Made by a program: the position numbers and the translations under genes
Notes under the pieces: generated by a model
Databases searched by the model: none
The model's input: only the letters and a program-made list of their open reading frames with translations
What the model was told of the DNA's origin: nothing
Shown: positions 8,491 through 15,884 of the stretch, in pieces
Position numbering within the stretch: the stretch's first letter is position 1
Layout of the letters: each line of letters opens with the position of its first letter
From: Bacteroidales bacterium UBA5382
GTDB lineage: Bacteria > Bacteroidota > Bacteroidia > Bacteroidales > Dysgonomonadaceae
Length of the DNA: 64,000 bases
Reading direction: 5' to 3'
NCBI GenBank assembly: GCA_002409745.1
Contig: DHOU01000007.1
Location: 1 to 64,000, forward strand

Positions 8491-9825
8491 ATGAAAGCAG
8501 AAAATCCGAACAAAAGCGTATTGTCCAACCTGGGGATCGCGAATCTGAATGAGATGCAGATCGCGGCCCGGGATGTGATTATAAAAGAACAAAACATATT
8601 ATTGTTATCTCCTACCGGCACGGGAAAAACCCTGGCATATCTGTTACCGGTTCTTCAATTATTGGATGAGCATATCCCTAAGGTGCAGTGCTTAATCGTC
8701 GTACCATCCAGGGAGTTGGCCCTTCAAATAGAACAGGTGTGGAAGAAGATGGGCACGGCATTCAAAGTAAACGTTTGTTACGGAGGACACGCCATTGAAA
8801 CGGAACTGAAAAATTTAAGCACCCCTCCGGCTTTGCTGATCGGAACACCCGGACGGCTGACGGATCACCTGGCAAGAAAATCTTTCGCTACCGAATCGAT
8901 TAAAACCTTAGTGCTGGACGAATTTGACAAATCCCTGCAATTGGGTTTTCAGGAGGATATGAATACCATCCTCAGCCAACTGCCGGCCCTCCGGAAAAGA
9001 ATCTTGCTTTCGGCGACCTCCGATGTGGAAATTCCCGATTTTGTACAGATGGAATCGCCTGTAACGCTCGACTATACAGAGGAAGAGAAGAGCGACACGC
9101 TTTCCATGAAGCTGGTGTTGTCCCCCGAAAAGGATAAGATCGAATCGTTGTTTCATTTGATCTGCTCCCTTCATTCCGAACCGGCGCTGATCTTCTGCAA
9201 TCACCGGCAGGTCACGGAGCGGATTTGTGATTTATTGAACAAGAAAGGGATATACGCGGCCTATTATCATGGCGGTATGGATCAGGACGACAGGGAGCGA
9301 ACGCTAATTCGATTCAGAAACGGGAGCTTGCACTATCTGGTTACGACAGACTTGGCCGCCAGAGGATTGGATATCCCGGAAATGAATCATGTCATTCATT
9401 ATCATCTGCCGGGCAAAGAAAGCGAATTTATCCACCGGAATGGGCGTACGGCGCGCATGGACGCTTCGGGAACCGCATATATCCTACAATTCAAGGAGGA
9501 GAAAATGCCGGATTACATTCCGAATGACATCGAGGTATTGTCCGTTTCGACAGGAAACCCTTTGCCCGATCGACCCAAATACCAGACAATCTATGTGAGC
9601 GGCGGCAAGAAGAATAAGTTAAATAAAAGCGATATCGTCGGCTTCTTCTTACAAAAAGGAAAACTGGATACCTCCGATTTGGGTCTGATTGAAGTGAAAG
9701 ATTTTATTTCTTTTGTCGCGGTCCGTTCGCCTGTGGTAAAAACGCTTCTGGCGAATATCCGGGAGGAGAAAATGAAGGGTAAAAAGTATAAGATCGAAGT
9801 GGCCAGGAGTGATCGGAGGGACTGA
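8491..9825 (+). CDS. DEAD-box ATP-dependent RNA helicase with DbpA-like C-terminal domain
   Basis: A 444-aa RNA helicase of superfamily 2. Visible motifs are a Q-motif glutamine (LNEMQ), Walker A SPTGTGKT, PSRELALQ, GTPGR, motif II as DEFD instead of DEAD, SAT, then domain 2 with TTDLAARGLD and HRNGRTAR. The last 75 residues (YQTIYVSGGKKNKLNKSDIV to the end) resemble the RNA-binding domain of DbpA/CsdA proteins, which suggests a role in ribosome assembly or RNA remodelling. The gene follows the ABC-F gene by 57 bp and ends at a strong terminator. DEFD at motif II keeps the catalytic Asp-Glu and is a known variant. Confidence 0.93.
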   Translation: MKAENPNKSVLSNLGIANLNEMQIAARDVIIKEQNILLLSPTGTGKTLAYLLPVLQLLDEHIPKVQCLIVVPSRELALQIEQVWKKMGTAFKVNVCYGGHAIETELKNLSTPPALLIGTPGRLTDHLARKSFATESIKTLVLDEFDKSLQLGFQEDMNTILSQLPALRKRILLSATSDVEIPDFVQMESPVTLDYTEEEKSDTLSMKLVLSPEKDKIESLFHLICSLHSEPALIFCNHRQVTERICDLLNKKGIYAAYYHGGMDQDDRERTLIRFRNGSLHYLVTTDLAARGLDIPEMNHVIHYHLPGKESEFIHRNGRTARMDASGTAYILQFKEEKMPDYIPNDIEVLSVSTGNPLPDRPKYQTIYVSGGKKNKLNKSDIVGFFLQKGKLDTSDLGLIEVKDFISFVAVRSPVVKTLLANIREEKMKGKKYKIEVARSDRRD

Positions 9826-9853
9826 GCCCGATAAAGCACAACATAGACCAGAA

Positions 9854-9885
9854 AAAAAGCGCTCCAAAATAACGGAGCGCTTTTT
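9854..9885. terminator. Rho-independent terminator after the DEAD-box gene
   Basis: AAAAAGCGCTCC (9854-9865) pairs with GGAGCGCTTTTT (9874-9885), an 8-nt loop with U-tracts on both strands. It can serve the DEAD-box gene and the converging AraC-type gene. Confidence 0.85.
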
Positions 9886-9930
9886 CGCCTATGAGAGAGC
9901 CATGAAAATTGTGTTTATCTATAATCTATA

Positions 9931-10443
9931 TTATACCGCTTTGTGGGATTTATTCGTAAGCATGCGACTTTTGATAGGCGGCATGCCAAACCGCGACGTA
10001 TAGGCGTTAACAAGGTGCGTCAGGTTTTTAAATCCGTATAATTCCGCAATTTCTTTCAGCGTTATATCGGAGTTTAAGACTAATGAACGAATTTCATCCA
10101 TCTTCTTGTCCAGCATCCATTGATAAGGAGTTTCTCCGAAGAACTTTTTGAAATGACGGGTAAATGTCTTTTGAGAATTGTATCCACACCGGATACCTAA
10201 TTCACTGGCGTTTCTACAGGCAGAATAATTGCGTAGCACATACTCATGAAAAACTTTCGTTTTGGTTGTATGAGGAATCAACTTCATCAAGATAATCTCC
10301 TGATCGGGCGAAGACGTCACACAACTCTCCCCGCCATTCGAAAAAGTAAAAGTGCAAGCGGATACATCCGACAATACATACTTCTCGATTTTCTTTTGAG
10401 AATTTTGTGGGTTTACGGTTGATCTATTCGCGTTAACGTCCAT
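9931..10443 (-). CDS. Short AraC-family DNA-binding protein
   Basis: A 170-aa protein whose C-terminal 100 residues form an AraC-type double helix-turn-helix (ASELGIRCGYNSQKTFTRHF, ETPYQWMLDKKMDEIRSLVL, then ITLKEIAELYGFKNLTHLVN and RFGMPP). The N-terminal 65 residues do not look like a known sugar-binding domain. Its start lies 11 bp inside the end of the DUF3244 gene on the same strand, so the two are co-transcribed. The target is unknown; regulating its own operon is the simplest guess. Confidence 0.8.
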   Translation of the reverse strand: MDVNANRSTVNPQNSQKKIEKYVLSDVSACTFTFSNGGESCVTSSPDQEIILMKLIPHTTKTKVFHEYVLRNYSACRNASELGIRCGYNSQKTFTRHFKKFFGETPYQWMLDKKMDEIRSLVLNSDITLKEIAELYGFKNLTHLVNAYTSRFGMPPIKSRMLTNKSHKAV

Positions 10444-10831
10444 ATTGCCTTTGCGTTAAAATTCCCACATACGTTTCCGAATCCAAAATAACCCGTAAAG
10501 TATACGTGCCGGCACGCAACGTCGCGATATTGATGACTTCAACAGCCTCTCCTTGTACATCAAAATTGACCCGGCGGAATGTCCTTCCTCCGCTGATCTC
10601 AACGGTGGCCGCCCCGGTGTAATTTTGAATGTGTAGAGTTAATTCTTCCCGGGTATTCTCGGCTTCTACAATGATAGGTGATCCCGAACGGGTTGTGCCA
10701 CCTTGCCTACTAAAAGCTATTTTATCCTGATAATCCAATTTTACCTCATCTGACTTTTCTACGGTAAAAGCCGAAAATAGTAATGCACCGCATAACAATA
10801 CACCCATTAAAAATACATTTCTTTTCATCAT
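10433..10831 (-). CDS. Exported DUF3244-like protein
   Basis: A 132-aa secreted or periplasmic protein. It has an N-terminal signal peptide (MMKRNVFLMGVLLCGALLFSAF) and then a small beta-rich domain with the features of DUF3244: acidic strands, TLHIQNYTGAATVEISG and a C-terminal LRAGTYTLRVILDSETYVGIL. Such domains are common and poorly understood in Bacteroidales. It shares an operon with the downstream AraC-type gene. A TTACTTTG promoter-like element (10902-10909) and a leader hairpin lie upstream. Confidence 0.75.
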   Translation of the reverse strand: MMKRNVFLMGVLLCGALLFSAFTVEKSDEVKLDYQDKIAFSRQGGTTRSGSPIIVEAENTREELTLHIQNYTGAATVEISGGRTFRRVNFDVQGEAVEVINIATLRAGTYTLRVILDSETYVGILTQRQYGR

Positions 10832-10870
10832 TCAATTTTTTAATATTACGTTGTTATTTCTGAAAATCAA

Positions 10871-10887
10871 AACGCCTTCCGGGCGTT
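10871..10887 (-). promoter_or_regulatory. Leader hairpin with U-tract upstream of DUF3244 gene
   Basis: AACGCC and GGCGTT arms with a short loop, followed on the minus strand by TTTTGATTTT, lie in the 5' leader 40 bp before the start codon. It could act as an attenuator; the stem is short. Confidence 0.35.
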
Positions 10888-11055
10888 ATCAATTACAGAC
10901 ACAAAGTAATGAAGGAAAGACATAAAAAACAACCCCCTCTCCTTATTTTAACGGGTAAAACAGATCTAAATCACTAAATACAAGAAAATTAACATGGACA
11001 ACTTTAACGCCTCCAAATCGACAAACCAGCTATATATTACGAAAAAAGCACAAAA

Positions 11056-12729
11056 TCAAGCCGAAAAAATCGATATATCCATCCCGTTTTCCGTCATTTT
11101 TTTCTTCAATTGCGATTTTCGGGTACGAATGCTTTGGAGAGAGGCATTCATAAAAGTCGCGATTTGACGATTATCGGCATGACAAGCTACCAGCATCAAT
11201 AGCAACTTATCCGTTTCATTCAAATGGGAATCCGCGTCCTGAATGCCCGTATATTGAAAGAAAGTTTCGGCATCCGGAAGCAACTCTTCCGGCAAATCAC
11301 GCAGTTCCGTTTCCGTTGAACGCAAAAGCGTCCGCATCGATTCGTATATTTTAGGTTGCGAGGAAACATATCGTTGGGATAGTTGGTCGAACTGCTCCTG
11401 TAAGGAAGTCAGCCGTTCGGAAATATGACCGTATAACGCCATAAGCCATTTCCTCTTATTTGCTTCTTCCGTAAGGATTTGCGTTTGTAGCGTTTGCTTT
11501 TGCATTTCATGTTCGGAGACCATTAATCTCATTTTTGCTTTGCGCCGATGGCGCCAATTGATCATCATCACCAGAATGAGCACCATCAATAATAATAAAG
11601 AAAGTACGGCCGTACTGAGCATTGTTTGACGGGAACGTAATGCCCGGTTTTCCGCTTCAGATAAATCATATTTCTTTTCCAGTTCTATAATTTGTGTATC
11701 GAGCCGATTTTTGACCGATTCTTTATAGAGTTCCGATGCTATTTTGCGATAATTATTAGCAAGAATAAAATCTTGCTGTTTTTCCGCTATATTGGCAGTA
11801 TTTTCATACACTATATAATTATACTTATCATATTTATACCCTAGTTTATCAATTGCAATCTGCGCATACAACATAGCACTATCTAATTGATTTATACTAT
11901 TATATCTATCAGCAATAACAAAGTATAATCGAGACAAATCTATCTCTTCTTTTTGATCAAGAGCTAATTCTAGTTGAGCTTTTTCACACTCTAACGCTTT
12001 TTCATATTCTCCTTGCGCATCATAATAAGCAGATTGTGCATTTAAAATAAAGTACTCTTTTTCAGGCAATATGGAATTGAACGCAATCAATGAATCTAAA
12101 TATTCTCTGCTTTTTCCTCGATTTTCCCGAATCATTTCATTCCAAAAAAGAGCTAAAAAAGCATCAAAAATATGAGTCGGTTCTTTTTCCAATCGCGCAA
12201 AATCGAGAGTTTCATTATAATAGTTGTTTGCAAGTTCAAAGTTTGCATTATTATAATGAATACTTCCCAAAAAGTAATTAATCATATACCCGATAGTCGG
12301 ATTAGGATTAGGCTGTTTTTGAAATAACCGGTCGGCTTTTTTCAATGGCTCGTAAGCCGTACTATCATTCACCCCCATACGATTACGGACAATGCCCAAA
12401 TAGATGAGAGAGCGAATGTAGTTTTCGCTTTTCGGATCGTGCTTCTCATAATAGTTGGCGACCTTTTGGATAAGCGAGTCGGAAGTAAAATCGACATATG
12501 TTTTATCTTCCGCAATCGTTACCAGCAAACGACGATAAGCCCTGTTTGCCCGCGAGAGCGTTTGCGGATCGAGAGTTTGTAAACTATCCGATATTTGCTC
12601 GGGAATGCTGTCAACCGCTTTATCCCATCGGGACAAACGATTATATATTTCTTTGTCTTGCCTATTATTACAAGATATAAGCAAGAACATACTTAACAGA
12701 AAAAGGACAAAATTAAATATCTTGCGCAT
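11056..12729 (-). CDS. Membrane-anchored TPR regulator with cytoplasmic helix-turn-helix
   Basis: A 557-aa protein with a lipoprotein-like N-terminus (LFLLSMFLLISCNN), a helical TPR region to about residue 365, one transmembrane helix near 370-390 (AVLSLLLLMVLILVMMINW), a coiled coil, and a C-terminal LuxR-like helix-turn-helix (ADNRQIATFMNASLQSIRTRKSQLKKKM). This periplasmic-TPR/cytoplasmic-HTH design is common in Bacteroidales one-component regulators. The -7 element TAAGTTTG lies at 12758-12765, about 30 bp upstream. The nearest candidate targets are the DUF3244/AraC pair downstream or the SusC/SusD pair upstream; neither is proven. The stretch 10832-11055 holds only the leader signals noted separately. 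Confidence 0.8.
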   Translation of the reverse strand: MRKIFNFVLFLLSMFLLISCNNRQDKEIYNRLSRWDKAVDSIPEQISDSLQTLDPQTLSRANRAYRRLLVTIAEDKTYVDFTSDSLIQKVANYYEKHDPKSENYIRSLIYLGIVRNRMGVNDSTAYEPLKKADRLFQKQPNPNPTIGYMINYFLGSIHYNNANFELANNYYNETLDFARLEKEPTHIFDAFLALFWNEMIRENRGKSREYLDSLIAFNSILPEKEYFILNAQSAYYDAQGEYEKALECEKAQLELALDQKEEIDLSRLYFVIADRYNSINQLDSAMLYAQIAIDKLGYKYDKYNYIVYENTANIAEKQQDFILANNYRKIASELYKESVKNRLDTQIIELEKKYDLSEAENRALRSRQTMLSTAVLSLLLLMVLILVMMINWRHRRKAKMRLMVSEHEMQKQTLQTQILTEEANKRKWLMALYGHISERLTSLQEQFDQLSQRYVSSQPKIYESMRTLLRSTETELRDLPEELLPDAETFFQYTGIQDADSHLNETDKLLLMLVACHADNRQIATFMNASLQSIRTRKSQLKKKMTENGMDISIFSA

Positions 12730-12757
12730 TATTGAGATTAGATAGTTGTTCAGAACA

Positions 12758-12765
12758 CAAACTTA
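12758..12765 (-). promoter_or_regulatory. -7 element of the TPR regulator promoter
   Basis: TAAGTTTG on the minus strand fits TAnnTTTG. Initiation would be about 20 bp before the ATG at 12729. Confidence 0.45.
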
Positions 12766-12843
12766 ACTAAAAATATCGAGATTCTATCTCGAACGGGGCA
12801 AATAAAAAATAATGGAAAGAATATTCCCGGGAAAAGAAAAATT

Positions 12844-13056
12844 TCAAGCCTGAGTTATCGGCTGCAACAACCATTTCCAAGCCGGCACAATATTGATCTG
12901 CTTGCTTTCCCGGGATATTATCCGCTCTTCATCCTTTGTGACGATAAAAAGGTTATCGCATCGGGTTGCACGTGCCGCCTCCAAAACACCCCGAATCTCT
13001 CTTTCGCAGGTAATTTCGTCCGTCATATCCCATGTGACAGGTATATGCATGGCATC
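12844..13056 (-). pseudogene. C-terminal fragment of an AAA ATPase (DUF4143 type)
   Basis: The frame ends in EREIRGVLEAARATRCDNLFIVTKDEE and VPAWKWLL, which is how Bacteroidales AAA_14/DUF4143 ATPases end. Only about 70 residues remain; the ATPase core is absent. The fragment stops abruptly at about 13056, where an AbiEi fragment begins on the other strand, so a recombination joint is likely there. Confidence 0.6.
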
Positions 13057-13391
13057 CCGATTTTGACAGGAATAACCTTGCCCGTTGGGCTAAGAAAGGG
13101 TATCTTATCCGATTAAGACAAGGGTATTTCGCCTTTTCGGAATATAAGAACAAGCCGGATTATTCCCTTTATTTTGCTAATCGAATTTATCGTCCATCTT
13201 ATATTAGCTTGCACACGGCATTGGCATTTTACGGAATAATACCGGAAGCGGTGGTGCAGGTTACCAGCGTGACATCTTTGAAAACGGCTTCATTTCGTAA
13301 CGAATTTGGCGAATACTCTTATAAGAATGTTAAAGAAAACTTGATGTTCGGACACGAGTTGAAGCAAAAGATAAAAACAATCCGAAACTGA
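13056..13391 (+). pseudogene. Truncated AbiEi-like antitoxin of a type IV toxin-antitoxin system
   Basis: The open frame reads DFDRNNLARWAKKGYLIRLR, then YISLHTALAFYGIIPEAVVQ and SVTSLKTASFRNEFGEYSY, matching the winged-helix start and middle of AbiEi-type antitoxins in Bacteroidales. It lacks an initiation codon, the first residues and the C-terminal half, ending at a TGA after KQKIKTIRN. It is followed by pieces of the partner toxin gene, so the pair has decayed together. Confidence 0.7.
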
Positions 13392-13799
13392 CGGCATTCA
13401 GACGGAATATTTATTTTCCGGAACTGTTGTTCGATTTGGAATTAAGCGGCCATAAGCAAGAACGATAAATATCAAAGGTTGCGGATTTTTTTCCCGTTTC
13501 CTGTCCCTTCCGATGGCGTATTGTGCAGTATAAAAATAGCAGCCATGTTAGTACGCTCCAAGGGGCGTGACTTTTACGATTTGATGTTTTTATTGGCGCA
13601 AACGAAACCGGACTATGAATTTTTATCAAAGCGTTGTGGAATACATAACCTGCAGGAGTTTAAACATGCAACGGCCGAATTACTGAAAACGGTTGATTTG
13701 AAGAAAAAGCAAAAAGATTTTGAACATTTGCTATTCAATAAGCCCAATAGTGAAAAGATTTTGAGGTTTGGAGATTTCGTTGATTCGTTAACAGAATAA
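13372..13799 (+). pseudogene. Broken AbiEii-like nucleotidyltransferase toxin
   Basis: Two frames carry parts of one gene. The first (about 13372-13468) reads NNPKLTAFRRNIYFPELLFD and LELSGHKQER; the second (13479-13799) reads FFPFPVPSDGVLC, then MLVRSKGRDFYDLMFLLAQT and continues to FGDFVDSLTE. This fits the C-terminal half of AbiEii/AbiGii nucleotidyltransferase toxins. The catalytic N-terminus is missing and a deletion plus frameshift separates the two parts, so no active toxin can be made. Confidence 0.7.
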
Positions 13800-14057
13800 G
13801 AGGTCGACAAACATGAATGAAGTATTGTCAAGGATATCGAATGCACTGTCATCCATATCGATATTCAGAGACAAGTGGTCTTTATCAATAGAAGGGTTTA
13901 AATCATAAGCAGGAGATAACACCCACCCTTCTTCCGTCAAAATAAACCCATGTGTTCCAGCAAGGATTTGTGCTTCGGGAATATGACTTGCTTTCTCGTA
14001 TTCATTCCTCCAATGTTTGTTATTCCGGACAATAATAATGATTGGAATAACAAACAA
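13800..14057 (-). pseudogene. HipA-like kinase remnant
   Basis: Within an otherwise odd frame, HGFILTEEGWVLSPAYDLNP followed by SLNIDMDDSAFDIL matches the conserved late part of HipA-type serine kinases (NHGFLL..GW.LSPAYDINP). The preceding residues containing KHWRNEYEKASHI could be a misplaced piece of the HipA C-terminus. The catalytic loop is not complete, so this is a decayed fragment. Confidence 0.55.
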
Positions 14058-14080
14058 AAAAATAAGAATTGGCGTATAAC

Positions 14081-14191
14081 GAGGAGATAAAAGGGCTGTG
14101 GTCGCTCCCCGAGAATTTGAAAATAGTGAAGATGCTCATTATTACGAAAAAGAAGGAAGAAACAATCGTGGAAAACAGAAAGAACAAATAG
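14081..14191 (+). pseudogene. Possible second AAA-ATPase C-terminal fragment
   Basis: A short frame reading EEIKGLWSLPENLKIVKMLI and ITKKKEETI resembles the tail of AAA/DUF4143 ATPases (E..AL...L....LIIT). It has no start and only 36 codons. The assignment is weak; apart from this I see nothing coding in 14058-14257. Confidence 0.25.
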
Positions 14192-14257
14192 TTTACAGAA
14201 GGTTTAGATAAGACATCGACAACTCTAACAATAGAGAAATAAAAAACAGTAAAAAAA

Positions 14258-14326
14258 TAGAGCTCAGCCAATACTGAGCTCTATTACAAAACATAATTTG
14301 TAATCCGTTTAGCTTTTTGGAATCAC
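14258..14326 (-). terminator. Terminator of the SusC/SusD operon, next to an IS3-like end
   Basis: TAGAGCTCAG (14258-14267) and CTGAGCTCTA (14274-14283) form a 10-bp stem followed on the minus strand by seven U, right for terminating the SusD gene ending at 14367. The adjacent bases to 14326 read on the minus strand GTGATTCCAAAAAGCTAAAC, close to IS3-family terminal repeats of the TGACCCCAAAAAGTT type. A second copy of this whole module lies at 49600-49672. Confidence 0.6.
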
Positions 14327-14366
14327 AAAAAAATAAAATAAATTCTTTTAGAAACCAATAAAATAA

Positions 14367-15866
14367 CTAGTTTAAATACCCCTCATTTTGTTGGATAACC
14401 GCATTATTATCCTTTTCTTCACTCGGAATGGGTAGAATCAGTAAATACGAATAATCATTATTCCAACCGATTTCTTTCACATAAATATCGTTGTTAAGTG
14501 GAAAGGTGGGTGTTCCTGTTCTTTTCATGGTTTTTGTACCTAAATCCCTTGTAATATCAAAAAACCGATGTCCTTCGCCGAACAATTCTTTGCGTCTCTC
14601 GACCTTTACCAAATCGACCAAAACTCCACCGCTCACACTTTCCGGTGTAGGTACGAACGGACTTTCAGTAGTCGAAATCCTTCTTTCCTTACGAAGATCA
14701 TCCAGATACTTCTTTGCATTTGCTTCATTTACATAAGCACCCGCTTCTGCAGCAATAAGATACACCTCGGACAAACGAATGATATGTGGATTATTGACAT
14801 ACAAATTACCTTCTCTACCAGGGTATTTATTAATAAAATATCTTATTTTTTTATCTTCGCCCTCTTTTTTAGTAACTAACTTTAATCGATAATCTTTCGG
14901 GTCTTCATTCAACAAATCAAATAGCTCTTGCGTAGAGCCACCGGCAGCATAACCGTCAGGACTTAAAACATATCCAATCGATTCTCGGTCGGCATTTTCC
15001 ACATCGGAAGTATATAACTCAAAGATGGCTTCCGAGGAAAATGCTTCTCCCCATGATCTTACATAATCACTTCCGGCAATAAGAGAGTAAACTCCACCGT
15101 TTATTACATCTTCTGCCAAATCGTAGGATTTTTTATATTCTCCCATATAAAGATATATTTTTGCCAACAACGATTTGGCAGCCCATAGATTGATATAACC
15201 GTTTTTTTTGTCTTCAGACAAATTGGGCTTTTCAGTAGTTCCGATTGCATCTGTCAAATCCGAAACCATAAAAGAGTAAATATCTTTCACAGAGACTCGG
15301 GCAAGTTGCTCTTCTTTATTAATCACTCGATCAGCTTTTATGACGCCCCATGCATCTTTGTTCTTCAAGTAGGGCTCACCATAAATGCGCACCAAGTCGA
15401 AATGTAGTAATGCCCTCAACGTCAAAGCCTGCGCTTTTATATCATTCAATTGCGCTTTCTCTGCATCAGATGAAGTTTGAACAGCGCCCGCGTTAATTCT
15501 TTCTAATAGGCTGTTGCATCTACCTAACATCCGATATCCATATTCCCAAAAAGAACCAGCATTCGTAGATGTCAGGGACGTAGTATGCCCGTAAGTGTAC
15601 TGAGAAGCAGTTCTGTCACCCGCCGCCATGGTGCCCATATCGTCGCCACGCACATCGCCGTAGGTTACCAGATCGCAACCGTAATAGCTTGCCGATTTCA
15701 TGAGAGTATAAATGCCATTTAAAGCGGCACTCGCTTCCTTCACATTCGTTACGACTTCATCTTTAGGCAACTCATCGGATTGTGACACCTCCAAAAAGTC
15801 CGAACACGAAACCGTTGCAAAAAAAACCGTCAATAAAAATATTGTCTTATATAAATATGTATTCAT
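14367..15866 (-). CDS. SusD-family outer-membrane glycan-binding lipoprotein
   Basis: A 499-aa lipoprotein (lipobox FFATVSCSDF) of the RagB/SusD family, which caps a SusC transporter at the cell surface and captures ligand. The N-terminal FLEVSQSDELPKDEV, the TPR-like helices (ALTLRALLHFDLVRIYGEPY) and the C-terminal region with RLSEVYLIAAEAGAYVNEA, VKVERRKELFGEGHRFFDI and LLILPIPSEE are all typical. It starts 18 bp after the SusC gene in the same operon. No glycoside hydrolase or regulator is linked to the pair, so the ligand is unknown. Confidence 0.95.
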   Translation of the reverse strand: MNTYLYKTIFLLTVFFATVSCSDFLEVSQSDELPKDEVVTNVKEASAALNGIYTLMKSASYYGCDLVTYGDVRGDDMGTMAAGDRTASQYTYGHTTSLTSTNAGSFWEYGYRMLGRCNSLLERINAGAVQTSSDAEKAQLNDIKAQALTLRALLHFDLVRIYGEPYLKNKDAWGVIKADRVINKEEQLARVSVKDIYSFMVSDLTDAIGTTEKPNLSEDKKNGYINLWAAKSLLAKIYLYMGEYKKSYDLAEDVINGGVYSLIAGSDYVRSWGEAFSSEAIFELYTSDVENADRESIGYVLSPDGYAAGGSTQELFDLLNEDPKDYRLKLVTKKEGEDKKIRYFINKYPGREGNLYVNNPHIIRLSEVYLIAAEAGAYVNEANAKKYLDDLRKERRISTTESPFVPTPESVSGGVLVDLVKVERRKELFGEGHRFFDITRDLGTKTMKRTGTPTFPLNNDIYVKEIGWNNDYSYLLILPIPSEEKDNNAVIQQNEGYLN

Positions 15867-15884
15867 TTTTCTTCCATTTAAAAA

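Noticed and set aside
14020..14271. 83-residue minus-strand frame upstream of the HipA remnant
   Set aside because: Phe/Ser/Ile-rich translation of AT-rich sequence opposite a possible ATPase fragment; no recognisable domain or start context.
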